A stretch of 28,480 bases of DNA, from positions 1-28,480 of the IMG/VR virus record IMGVR_UViG_3300035698_002192; one strand, given 5' to 3'. A program made the position numbers and the translations under genes. Within the stretch, counting starts at the first letter, position 1; every line of letters begins with the position of its first letter. Below are positions 14,258 through 21,039 of this stretch, in pieces. The notes under the pieces were generated by a model. It searched no databases, was not told the DNA's origin, and was given only the letters and a program-made list of their open reading frames with translations. The stretch comes from a virus.

Positions 14258-16783
14258 TTAGTACGCCTTTCTGTTATTAGGTTTAAACTTCTGCTTGACT
14301 ATGTACCTAGGGTTTGACATACATAAATAACGTGTCAAATCACTAAAATCTTTGTACGCTTCCTTCGGCTTGACCTGATCCTTCACATCACCATCTGAAG
14401 TCATTATATCTTTCCGGCTATACCTTGACAAATGCCTTATGTGATTAGTACAGTTATCACAAAAGTATATCTTCGGCTGTACGATTATCTCTCCATCCTT
14501 CTCTTCCCAATGCAGATACTCTCTGACCTTTAAATGCCCTGCCTCCACCGCATCAATACCATCATTGTAGATTAACCCTCTCTTTTTAAGCTCCTCTACT
14601 GGCGTTGTCTTACTCTGTCCACCTTGTCTTTGAGCTAATTGTACTGTCTTGTTACCAAAGTTAGGGTCTATTATCCGCTTGATGAACTTGTTGTTCACCT
14701 CATTCATCAGGATTGACTCTTTCGTTTTGATATACTTAGCATAGTCATCATACGTCTTATCATCATAAAGCATCTCGTTAAAGTTTCTTTCAGCCGGATA
14801 TTCTTCAACACAACATACTGACCCAGTTGGATGTACTGCATACCAACCAATAGCCCAAGGCTTCCGGTCATGCGGATCTAACACATGCCATATCTGACAA
14901 GCTGATAAATCCATGTCCTCTCTGCTGATAACATGAACGTCTTTACTGAATGAAGGGTATATCTTGCCTTGAAGGTTGATAGGTATGCCATAGAAACGAC
15001 TCTTGATCTCTTGCTTAGTCATTAACTTGGCTTCTTCCATCATACGATTATAGTTTATGTATGGATTATCGGCCGTCCAAAGGAAGTATATCTTAACGCC
15101 ATCCTTCTCAGCTATTGTAGGCAACACCTCATCAACTAGCGGAGCATACCTTGACTTAATGACCGTATGACCCTCAAAAACGTCCTCTATAAGCTCTGTA
15201 ACGCCCTTTAATGATGTCATTGATAGTAACAGCTCACCATCTCTATCAAGCAGCCTCATCTTAATCTCTTGCCATATATCTAGGTCAGGCTCTTCATCAC
15301 ACCATGCAAGGTCAATAGCATCACCCTGGAAGCCTACTCGCTTCTGATCGTATGACTTGAACATAGCTAACGTGCCATTATTTAACAAGAGCTTCCTGTT
15401 TGTATAACCGTTGATCTCATCATAACTGCCATACTTGATATAAGCTTTAGGCATGAGCCTATCCATCTTGGCCTGTTGGATATTGACTGACTCACTAAAC
15501 GTCAAAGCACAACACCATATCCTGCCCTTATCCATCTCAAGCATCTTATTATCTACATAAGCACTAACAGCTTCCGTCTTGCCTGAATTAAATGTTACAA
15601 TGCCATTAGCTAAAACAAACGTGTGCGAAGGGTGAGATACCGTTAAACATCTGCATTTCTTATTACCAGTAGGAACAACTCTTTTTATCAATAAATCGCT
15701 CCTGCTAACAGCTCTAACCATCTTGGTAGTAGGTGTTTTATGTAGCAAGCCAGTAATTCCTAATTGTTTTATATAGCCTATTGAAAACTGTAACTTAAAA
15801 CTATCGCCTTGGTTTGGATTGCTTGCCTTAGAGTCCAAATAAATACGACCATTGCACCCAAGAGAAACCATTATATCTTTTAAATCCTTTAGCAATCTGA
15901 TAGAACTTGACCATATAACAATCTTTCTGTTATCACACCCACCATCTGTAAGTATCATACCCTTTAAAATATCTTTTCTGGTTTTCTCACTTGAAACCTT
16001 GAACATATCAGGTATGAACTTATTTCTAGCCTTCTTAGTTAGCCCTAGTGACTTCAAGTCATTTATAAATAAATTCTCATTCTTTTTACCTCTCTCTAGT
16101 CTCATATAATATCTAGTCAGATCACTTGGCCTTGGCTCACACTTTAGATCAGGATAGCTTTTACAAAATTCTTCTTTAAATATTTTCTGTATTTCTTTGT
16201 TACTATTAGTAAAATTAGGTCTAGCATATCCATGACTAGGAGAGTTACCATAGCTGCCATCCCCTAAGAATAGACCTAAAAATAGCCCAGAGAAAGGAAG
16301 AGCCGGAGCATCTTTGTATCTCTGTATCCCAGAACACACAAACTTTTTTGATCTATATTTCTTATTAGAAATTTCATCAACTGTAAACTTCTTAATATGT
16401 TTCTTGCCATTGCTTATATATTGTATCGGGAAACAATGGTTTCCGCTTGCTTCAACCTCTGAGCCAGATGCGGTGATAACTTTGTATGTATCGCTATAAT
16501 CATCATAAGGTATGCCTATTACATCTGTAGGGGTAGATTCTTTGCCATCCCAAGACAAGATGCAATCTCCAATGACTATGTCCTCAATAGCTTTAGTTGT
16601 GCCATTAGCCATGCGTAACATTGTGCCATAAGCCAACTCTCTGTTCCCACCAAAAATTATTTTGATTTTAGCTGGATCATCTGCGAATAGTTGTTGTTGC
16701 GGTAGGTATTGATGCAGTAAAAGTATATCGTTCTTGGCTCTGTGCCTGATTTCCTCTGCTAATCTTAAATCTTCTTCTGTCAT
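14258..16783 (-). CDS. terL: Terminase large subunit containing an intein
   Basis: The 841-aa precursor is an ATPase/nuclease that packages DNA into proheads. The N-extein (residues 1-48) ends in IIFGGNR and the C-extein (from residue 400) begins SGKTEAVSAY, so removal of the 351-residue insert restores the Walker A motif GGNRSGKT. Walker B is in DLAWCDEEPDLDIWQ. The C-terminal nuclease part contains WHVLDPHDRKPWAIGWY and IIDPNFGNKT, as in RNase H-like terminase nucleases. The mature length would be about 490 aa, normal for the family. The gene starts directly after the terS stop. Without splicing the ATPase site would be broken, so splicing should be essential. Confidence 0.92.
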   Translation of the reverse strand: MTEEDLRLAEEIRHRAKNDILLLHQYLPQQQLFADDPAKIKIIFGGNRELAYGTMLRMANGTTKAIEDIVIGDCILSWDGKESTPTDVIGIPYDDYSDTYKVITASGSEVEASGNHCFPIQYISNGKKHIKKFTVDEISNKKYRSKKFVCSGIQRYKDAPALPFSGLFLGLFLGDGSYGNSPSHGYARPNFTNSNKEIQKIFKEEFCKSYPDLKCEPRPSDLTRYYMRLERGKKNENLFINDLKSLGLTKKARNKFIPDMFKVSSEKTRKDILKGMILTDGGCDNRKIVIWSSSIRLLKDLKDIMVSLGCNGRIYLDSKASNPNQGDSFKLQFSIGYIKQLGITGLLHKTPTTKMVRAVSRSDLLIKRVVPTGNKKCRCLTVSHPSHTFVLANGIVTFNSGKTEAVSAYVDNKMLEMDKGRIWCCALTFSESVNIQQAKMDRLMPKAYIKYGSYDEINGYTNRKLLLNNGTLAMFKSYDQKRVGFQGDAIDLAWCDEEPDLDIWQEIKMRLLDRDGELLLSMTSLKGVTELIEDVFEGHTVIKSRYAPLVDEVLPTIAEKDGVKIYFLWTADNPYINYNRMMEEAKLMTKQEIKSRFYGIPINLQGKIYPSFSKDVHVISREDMDLSACQIWHVLDPHDRKPWAIGWYAVHPTGSVCCVEEYPAERNFNEMLYDDKTYDDYAKYIKTKESILMNEVNNKFIKRIIDPNFGNKTVQLAQRQGGQSKTTPVEELKKRGLIYNDGIDAVEAGHLKVREYLHWEEKDGEIIVQPKIYFCDNCTNHIRHLSRYSRKDIMTSDGDVKDQVKPKEAYKDFSDLTRYLCMSNPRYIVKQKFKPNNRKAY
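15587..16639 (-). mobile_element. Intein with LAGLIDADG homing endonuclease in terL
   Basis: The insert covers terL residues 49-399. Block A is ELAYGTMLRMANGTTKAIED with IVIGD, block B is GSEVEASGNHCFPI, and the splice end is SHTFVLANGIVTFN before Ser+1. The two LAGLIDADG helices are GLFLGLFLGDGSYG (about 166-179, Asp175) and KDILKGMILTDGG (about 270-282, Asp280), so the homing enzyme looks intact. The first residue is Glu instead of Cys/Ser. A Cys (379) occupies the block F position usually Asp, and a Thr (397) precedes Phe-Asn at the end. That pattern resembles class 3 inteins, which use the block F Cys as nucleophile. Confidence 0.88.
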
Positions 16784-17341
16784 TTAGTTCCAGCTTCGTT
16801 TTTTCATCATCTCTTTTATGCCACGCCTATCTGTATCAGCATACTCTGGATGTAAATTGTCGTTTTTAACATTCACATCTACTTGGTCTGTAAATAGCTT
16901 TTGATGCTTGCCTAACAACTCAGCACATCCTTTAACATCAATTATTTTGTATTCAAGCAACTCCCCTGCGCTATCATATTTAACACCAATAACTGCTTTT
17001 GCAGTATCATCATCAAGTTCATGTGGTTGTTTTAAAATAATATTCCCAGTTCCAGCTTCATCTTCCTTGTAAAGCTTCCTCACATCAAACTCTTGCCCTT
17101 GCATAAGTCTTTTAAGTGTTTTTGCCATTGTTACCTCAAGTCTTTTAAGCACAGGAGCTTGTAACTCTTTTATTCTTGACACTATCTTGACATCATCCAT
17201 CATGCACTTAGCTTTCCTATGAACGCTTGCTGGTTTCCATTTCAAAGAAGCAGGATATGCTAATCTGTATGCGTCAGAAGAATTATTAGCTAAGATATAT
17301 TCCTGGCAAAACTTCTCTTGTTTAACTGTAAGCAATTGCAT
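16784..17341 (-). CDS. terS: Terminase small subunit
   Basis: The 185-aa protein recognises phage DNA and recruits TerL. The N-terminal LTVKQEKFCQEYILANNSSD and AYRLAYPASLKWKPASVHRK form the helix-turn-helix typical of the Terminase_2 family (PF03592), which is followed by ARMMxDVKIVxRIxEL-like helices (here KCMMDDVKIVSRIKEL) and a C-terminal oligomerisation/TerL-binding part. The stop abuts the terL start. The first 20 nt overlap the end of the GIY-YIG gene, suggesting insertion of that gene at the terS start. Confidence 0.85.
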   Translation of the reverse strand: MQLLTVKQEKFCQEYILANNSSDAYRLAYPASLKWKPASVHRKAKCMMDDVKIVSRIKELQAPVLKRLEVTMAKTLKRLMQGQEFDVRKLYKEDEAGTGNIILKQPHELDDDTAKAVIGVKYDSAGELLEYKIIDVKGCAELLGKHQKLFTDQVDVNVKNDNLHPEYADTDRRGIKEMMKKRSWN

Positions 17342-17840
17342 GAATTTCCTCTGGTTTTGTTGCTAATTGTTCTAAAGCATTTTTAAACTCATTATAAAAC
17401 TTTATATAATCTCCAAAACATCTAGTTGCTGTGGCTGTAGACACTATGTCACATTCCCACGCATCCAAGGGTATCAAATGATCTAACATCCATTTAGCTT
17501 TTACCTGAGACTTTTCTTGGCTTGAAACAACACCTGGGCTAATATTTGTTATCCCACACTTCTTATATCTACAAATCATTTGCCTTTCAATCAAAAGCGC
17601 ATCTACTTCTGGCAGGTTGTTTTTATATATAATTTCTGTTACATTTAGCCCTTCGCTAAGAATATTATTAATCCTCGCCACTTTATCTGCGTTGTCTACT
17701 CTCCCCTTTTTAGCGTTACACACATGATTCTTTAAGCGATTGCCTTTGCCTTTTCCCACATAAAAAACTGATTGATCTCTAGGGTCTATCAAGAAATATA
17801 CATAGAACTTCTTTTGTTTAGGAGTGAGCTTTTTCTTCAT
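17322..17840 (-). CDS. GIY-YIG endonuclease overlapping terS
   Basis: The 172-aa protein contains the GIY-YIG nuclease core: FYVYFLIDPRD (GIY equivalent, residues 12-22), FYVGKGKGNRLKNH (YIG equivalent with the catalytic Arg, 26-39) and a conserved Glu in ALLIERQMICRYKK, followed by NISPGVVS. The C-terminal part (residues 115-172) is a divergent tail that may bind DNA. The first residues, LTPKQKKF, look like the start of a terminase small subunit, and the last codons overlap the real terS start by 20 nt. Probably a free-standing homing endonuclease inserted at terS. Confidence 0.8.
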   Translation of the reverse strand: MKKKLTPKQKKFYVYFLIDPRDQSVFYVGKGKGNRLKNHVCNAKKGRVDNADKVARINNILSEGLNVTEIIYKNNLPEVDALLIERQMICRYKKCGITNISPGVVSSQEKSQVKAKWMLDHLIPLDAWECDIVSTATATRCFGDYIKFYNEFKNALEQLATKPEEIHAIAYS

Positions 17841-17893
17841 ACTTTTACATCCGATCCTGTATCTCTCATTTCGCCATCTTCGTCTTTATTCAT
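17837..17893 (-). CDS. Possible 18-aa coupled micro-ORF
   Basis: MNKDEDGEMRDTGSDVKV starts within the last codons of the 56-aa gene (ATGAATAA overlap) and its stop overlaps the GIY-YIG start as ATGA. It may be a real micropeptide or simply a ribosome relay that couples the neighbours. It has no own strong Shine-Dalgarno. Confidence 0.3.
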   Translation of the reverse strand: MNKDEDGEMRDTGSDVKV

Positions 17894-18056
17894 TTAGCTT
17901 CCCATCTCTGAACCTGTTAATATACTCTTCTTCGGGCATTTGGCTACGAGTTTCTTCAGCCTTATACCCAGCATTTGATAGCAAATTACCATAGAAAAGA
18001 ATAGGGCTATTGTCCATGGGGAACAACTCTCCTGGTTTTATAGAGATTCGGTTCAT
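17886..18056 (-). CDS. Hypothetical 56-aa protein
   Basis: The ORF (MNRISIKPGELFPMDNSPIL) overlaps the preceding 73-aa gene by ATGA and fills the gap before the GIY-YIG gene. The acidic segment AEETRSQMPEEEYINRFRDG suggests a short helical end. The family is not recognised. The overlap and full occupation of the space support that it is translated. Confidence 0.6.
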   Translation of the reverse strand: MNRISIKPGELFPMDNSPILFYGNLLSNAGYKAEETRSQMPEEEYINRFRDGKLNE

Positions 18057-18274
18057 ACTTTAATATACCCCAAGTTATACATCATTTTTTTATTTAAGAC
18101 TTCAACGCCTTTGTTAGAAAAGTCGGCAATAAGAGTAACCTTCGGGAGTTTGCGAGTATATTCTGGTATCATGCTTGACATAGCCTCAAATAGTTCAGGA
18201 CTTTTGACTAAAAGAATATCGCCATCAGTTAGCTTTAAAGCTTCAATGTTGTTTGCTATGTCTTGTTTAGTCAT
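18053..18274 (-). CDS. Hypothetical 73-aa protein
   Basis: A small alpha/beta-looking protein (MTKQDIANNIEALKLTDGDI, then LLVKSPELFEAMSSMIPE, VTLIADFSNKGVEVL). The alternation of LTDGDILLV and VTLIADFS suggests a compact sheet. It is preceded by GATGAGGGG and coupled by ATGA to both neighbours. I cannot assign a function. Confidence 0.6.
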   Translation of the reverse strand: MTKQDIANNIEALKLTDGDILLVKSPELFEAMSSMIPEYTRKLPKVTLIADFSNKGVEVLNKKMMYNLGYIKV

Positions 18275-18309
18275 ACATACCCCTCATCAATAACCATAAA
18301 TATTTTCAT
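18271..18309 (-). CDS. Possible 12-aa coupled micro-ORF
   Basis: MKIFMVIDEGYV fits exactly between two genes with ATGA overlaps at both ends. Its last part carries the GAGGGG that serves the next gene. It could be a translational coupling relay. Evidence for a functional peptide is thin. Confidence 0.25.
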   Translation of the reverse strand: MKIFMVIDEGYV

Positions 18310-18530
18310 TCTAAGTTCTCCTTCATTATAACATTTTTAAGTGAATCTACTTCGTGACCGCCATGCACAATATTTATTTCCTTTGACATCCTAGGTACAA
18401 TCCATCCATTTATAAGAGCTTCTTTTGAAACCCTAAAAATCCTCTTGCTTTCAAAATAAAAACATAAAGATTTTAATTCTTCATCATATCTAATGTCTAT
18501 ATCTTCTGTATTGATTGTCTTTTCGTTCAT
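18306..18530 (-). CDS. Hypothetical 74-aa protein
   Basis: The product (MNEKTINTEDIDIRYDEELK, SLCFYFESKRIFRVSKEALI) is small, mixed alpha/beta and without clear motifs; IVHGGHEVDSLKNV lies near the end. It overlaps the 31-aa membrane protein gene by ATGA at its start. No family is recognised. Confidence 0.55.
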   Translation of the reverse strand: MNEKTINTEDIDIRYDEELKSLCFYFESKRIFRVSKEALINGWIVPRMSKEINIVHGGHEVDSLKNVIMKENLE

Positions 18531-18622
18531 TTAACCACCCTTTCGATATGCGGAAAACCCATGATGAAAAGAGACAAACATATAATTGCGATTCCTAGCC
18601 AAATGTATATAAAGTCTTTCAT
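18527..18622 (-). CDS. Small single-pass membrane protein
   Basis: A 31-aa ORF (MKDFIYIWLGIAIICLSLFI, then MGFPHIERVVK) with one membrane helix and a basic end, coupled by ATGA to the next gene. The Shine-Dalgarno is weak. Its size and form recall phage micro-membrane proteins; the role is unknown. Confidence 0.45.
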   Translation of the reverse strand: MKDFIYIWLGIAIICLSLFIMGFPHIERVVK

Positions 18623-18647
18623 AGTAGGTATTTTAACACATAACCTT

Positions 18648-18956
18648 TCATTTTACAATAGATTTTACAGCTAAAACATCTATGAACTGAATAGAATAAT
18701 ATGCTTCACCGTCGAGCTTAAAATCGTGAGACCTTGAAGGCTTAGTAATAAAAACAATATCGTTGGTCTCGCATGGCGGATTGATTTTTTTACCTTTGTA
18801 GCCTGTGTAAACTTCGCCAACTGAAACAGCTCTACATTTTAAGTATCTCATTCCATGATGATCAGTGTTGTAAATAATTCCGGCTTCAGTAGATTTTTCT
18901 TCTGACAATACTTTAACAACTATTTTTCCTGCTGCTGATTTAATCTTCCTGTTCAT
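18648..18956 (-). CDS. GroES-like co-chaperonin (second of a tandem pair)
   Basis: The 102-aa protein has the GroES layout: KIVVKVLSEEKSTEAGIIYN at the N terminus (the mobile loop follows), YLKCRAVSVGEVYTGYKG, then NDIVFITKPSRSHDFKLDGE and SIQFIDVLAVKSIV. GroES caps the GroEL chamber during protein folding; phage versions such as T4 gp31 help fold the capsid protein. The loop TDHHGMRY is longer than in the usual family. It starts inside the last codons of the first GroES-like gene. The two copies are clearly different in sequence, so they may form a hetero-oligomer or have different jobs. Confidence 0.75.
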   Translation of the reverse strand: MNRKIKSAAGKIVVKVLSEEKSTEAGIIYNTDHHGMRYLKCRAVSVGEVYTGYKGKKINPPCETNDIVFITKPSRSHDFKLDGEAYYSIQFIDVLAVKSIVK

Positions 18957-19216
18957 TCTTCCACCTTTGCTAGTAGATAATCCGGTCTAAGTACGATTAA
19001 TTTCTCATCATCAATACAAATCTCTCTTCCTTCGTGGCGTTCAAATAATACCCTATCTCCTACTTTAATGTTCAGCTTATTGTCTTTGCCTAAACTTCTT
19101 ACTATCCCATAGAACTTACCATGATATGATTGGGCTGATTCTGGTATGAATATAGTGTTTATAGCTGTTTCGTGGATCATCTTGACCATCACGTTGTCAT
19201 AGGTTGTTTCAACCAT
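18953..19216 (-). CDS. GroES-like co-chaperonin (first of a tandem pair)
   Basis: I choose the ATG at 19216, 6 nt after AGGAGG; an ATG at 19231 overlaps that site and is unlikely. The 87-aa product contains YDNVMVKMIHETAINTIFIP, then GKFYGIVRSLGKDNKLNIKV with GDRVLFERHEGREICIDDEK and LRPDYLLAKVEE, matching the GroES core G-x-V-x-x-x-G, V-G-D-x-V-L-F, G-x-E and D-x-L-x-x-V. The mobile loop is SAQSYHGK, short but present. The gene overlaps the zinc-ribbon gene upstream by 8 nt and the second GroES-like gene by 4 nt, so all three are co-translated. Confidence 0.78.
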   Translation of the reverse strand: MVETTYDNVMVKMIHETAINTIFIPESAQSYHGKFYGIVRSLGKDNKLNIKVGDRVLFERHEGREICIDDEKLIVLRPDYLLAKVEE

Positions 19217-19472
19217 CTTTTGCCTCCTCAACTCTTGTTATTATTTTTTTAACACACCTCAAACCACACTTACATACCCATTTTCTATGTGCGTTATGTT
19301 CACCATATCTCCATTCATCAATAAGAGTTGTTGCTTTGCATACTGGACATTCACCAGTTTGAACATCTGCATAACTATCCATCTTTCCCCTCCTGTCTCT
19401 GTTTTCCTCAAGGTATCTTGAGTTTTCCGGTAGGATCTTATCTAATATCCACCAAAGTATTTTGTCTATCAT
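19209..19472 (-). CDS. Zinc-ribbon protein before the GroES pair
   Basis: The start at 19472 overlaps the preceding stop as ATGA (87 aa); a longer TTG start is unlikely. Its N-terminal part is hydrophobic (MIDKILWWILDKILPE), and the C-terminal half is a zinc ribbon with CPVCKATTL and WVCKCGLRC. A short amphipathic helix followed by a zinc ribbon suggests a small nucleic-acid- or protein-binding factor. No function can be given. Confidence 0.6.
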   Translation of the reverse strand: MIDKILWWILDKILPENSRYLEENRDRRGKMDSYADVQTGECPVCKATTLIDEWRYGEHNAHRKWVCKCGLRCVKKIITRVEEAKDG

Positions 19473-19678
19473 ATTTTGGCTCTGCAATGTGAACCTGTTA
19501 AAATCCGTCGCCTTCTTTGTCCTGTTGCCCTATTGTCTCTAAATGCCCTATATTGTATTTTACCTTTTTTAATACGATATTCATAATCATGCACAAGGCC
19601 ACAATCACAACATATTCTTCTGAAAGGTTGCTTTATAGTAAACCATTCCCCATCTTTGAGCTGATGATATTCATTCAT
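19469..19678 (-). CDS. Small phage zinc-finger protein
   Basis: A 69-aa protein (MNEYHQLKDGEWFTIKQPFR, then RICCDCGLVHDYEYRIKKGK and RAFRDNRATGQRRRR). The pattern L-x-x-G-E-W, CCDCGLVH and RA-x-R-x-N-R-A-T-x-x-x-R-R is a recurrent small protein of tailed phages; it binds metal through the CC-x-C cluster plus a C-terminal His/Cys (GSHCRAK). Arg-rich ends point to nucleic-acid binding. It overlaps both neighbours by a few bases. Confidence 0.65.
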   Translation of the reverse strand: MNEYHQLKDGEWFTIKQPFRRICCDCGLVHDYEYRIKKGKIQYRAFRDNRATGQRRRRILTGSHCRAKI

Positions 19679-20024
19679 TAGTTTTATCCTCTGTTATCCC
19701 TCGCCATTTGTTGATGCAATATTTAGCAAGATATTTTTTTAAAGTATTATACGTAGAAACTCCTGTTAGTGGTGACTCTTGATATTCTCCCAGCCATTCT
19801 ATTATGCGTTCTTCTAGCTCATCTGCACATTGAGCCTTAACCTCACTACCATGTATTTCTAACAATTTATTAGTTCTTACAAATTCATTATCAATGTTTT
19901 CTTTTCTCTCTTCTGCTAATAGGTTCTTGATGAAGCTAATAACTTCATCAGGAGTGCCATAAACCTTAAAACTTCCTTTTTCTGTAAACTTCTTTTCAAA
20001 ACTTTCTATCCATGTTTCACTCAT
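19671..20024 (-). CDS. Hypothetical 117-aa protein
   Basis: The ATG at 20024 follows a strong GGAGGGG. The upstream ATG at 20042 lies before that site and is less likely. The product has a short N-terminal part (MSETWIESFEKKFTEKGSFK), a helical section with EERKENIDNEFVRTNKLLEI and CADELEERIIEWLGEYQESP, and KKYLAKYCINKWRGITED. I do not recognise the family. The motif PLTGVSTYN with following helices is seen in some small phage proteins. Confidence 0.6.
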   Translation of the reverse strand: MSETWIESFEKKFTEKGSFKVYGTPDEVISFIKNLLAEERKENIDNEFVRTNKLLEIHGSEVKAQCADELEERIIEWLGEYQESPLTGVSTYNTLKKYLAKYCINKWRGITEDKTNE

Positions 20025-20048
20025 TTCTATCCCCTCCTTCATATGTTA

Positions 20049-20546
20049 TCAAGAGACCTTAGCATTAGTCCACAAACATGTTTTTTTCTCAAAGGCATCG
20101 CCAAATTGATAAGGATTTATTATTTGATTAGGTTTTTTCCATTCGCTGCTCATTATTCCTATTGGATTCTCGATTACGACCTTATTGCAATTTGCATTGG
20201 CAAATAACATAAAAAAACAAATTGCTTCTTTTCTGTCTGCATGTCGTTTTATGGCCTTATCGCCATATTTGTCAATATTAAACCATCTATTTCCCGTTAC
20301 AGTTAAAAAAGTGCATGGTGGAAAAGCTATAATCATATCCCATTTATAATCAGGTCTTTGGTCAAGTATTTCTACATCACAATAGGATTTTCTAAATATT
20401 GGAATATTTAACACATCTCCTTGTATGTGCCATTCAGGATGACCACCACTGCACGGAAGAATATCACAGGAATATGCTTCGTGCCCTAGCTTTCTAAACT
20501 CGTTACATACGACTTGACTTTCTTCACAAGCAATTAATATTCTCAT
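20049..20546 (-). CDS. DNA cytosine methylase-like protein, C-terminally truncated
   Basis: From the ATG at 20546 (165 aa, AGGTG site) the sequence reads MRILIACEESQVVCNEFRKL, with GDVLNIPI, DMIIAFPPCTFLTVTGNRWF (PPC at about 76-78) and VVIENPIGIMSS (ENP at about 126-128). This is the SAM-methyltransferase-like family widespread in phages whose PPC and ENP motifs resemble cytosine-C5 methylases. The protein stops right after FEKKTCLWTNAKVS, where family members normally continue with a further 50 or more residues. The next gene begins almost at once, so the C-terminal end appears deleted. It may be inactive. Confidence 0.65.
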   Translation of the reverse strand: MRILIACEESQVVCNEFRKLGHEAYSCDILPCSGGHPEWHIQGDVLNIPIFRKSYCDVEILDQRPDYKWDMIIAFPPCTFLTVTGNRWFNIDKYGDKAIKRHADRKEAICFFMLFANANCNKVVIENPIGIMSSEWKKPNQIINPYQFGDAFEKKTCLWTNAKVS

Positions 20547-20578
20547 CGTGTCACCTGCCAATCTAAATTATTGTCCAT
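20543..20578 (-). CDS. Possible 11-aa micro-ORF before the methylase
   Basis: MDNNLDWQVTR follows AGGAG at a good distance and its stop overlaps the methylase ATG as ATGA. It could drive translation of the methylase by re-initiation. As a peptide it shows nothing. Confidence 0.3.
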   Translation of the reverse strand: MDNNLDWQVTR

Positions 20579-20579
20579 G

Positions 20580-20762
20580 TTATCTCCTAAACTCTATGTT
20601 TAAGTTCTTAGCTAGTCTCTTTGCGAGTTGGGTCGCCTCTCGCTTGGTATAAAAACAATGCTTCCTAGTTATCATTGAAAAATGGTTTCTTCCCCTCAAA
20701 ACTACCCTGCACCCATAAGCTGTGCCATCACAACCAACCTCAACCCAATACTTTTTATTCAT
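20580..20762 (-). CDS. Hypothetical 60-aa basic protein
   Basis: The ORF (MNKKYWVEVGCDGTAYGCRV, HFSMITRKHCFYTKREATQL, AKRLAKNLNIEFRR) has a beta-like start and a basic helical end in which the motif YTKREATQLAKRLA recurs in small phage proteins of the same size. It overlaps the upstream membrane-protein gene by 8 nt. No function assigned. Confidence 0.55.
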   Translation of the reverse strand: MNKKYWVEVGCDGTAYGCRVVLRGRNHFSMITRKHCFYTKREATQLAKRLAKNLNIEFRR

Positions 20763-20940
20763 TTATGATCCTTTCGAGTGCTGTTACCCTTTTGTGAAGC
20801 ATTGTATTGCTCTTCTTGAACTTATGGAACTTGTATATAATATATGGTGATGATATTACTAGAAATAGAATTACCCAAAGCATTAACCATGCTGTCCTAA
20901 TAATTGTCTTGATGTGTCCGCCCATTGGCATCTTTACCAT
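20755..20940 (-). CDS. Small membrane protein with coiled-coil tail
   Basis: The 61-aa protein has one membrane helix (AWLMLWVILFLVISSPYIIY) followed by a charged helical end (KFHKFKKSNTMLHKRVTALE). It is the third of three small membrane proteins in a row. An N-terminal helix plus coiled tail recalls inner-membrane spanins or holin-like proteins, but it is short for a spanin. The role in lysis is only a possibility. Confidence 0.5.
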   Translation of the reverse strand: MVKMPMGGHIKTIIRTAWLMLWVILFLVISSPYIIYKFHKFKKSNTMLHKRVTALERIINE

Positions 20941-21039
20941 TTACTTGTCCTTCATTGAATTTACCAGTATAAAAGGAACAACAACCCCGAAAAATATTAT
21001 CCATACAATAGGTGATATTGCTTTAATATCCTCTAACAT
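20941..21039 (-). CDS. Tiny single-pass membrane protein
   Basis: A 32-aa ORF (MLEDIKAISPIVWIIFFGVV, then VPFILVNSMKDK) with a GGAGGAG site before the start. Its start overlaps the upstream 85-aa gene, and it ends one base before the next one. One membrane helix covers most of it. The good ribosome site and tight packing argue that it is real. Confidence 0.55.
   Translation of the reverse strand: MLEDIKAISPIVWIIFFGVVVPFILVNSMKDK

Noticed and set aside
14258-16783. Split terminase with two separate genes rather than an intein
   Set aside because: The frame is continuous, the borders rebuild Walker A exactly and the insert contains splice blocks and two LAGLIDADG motifs.
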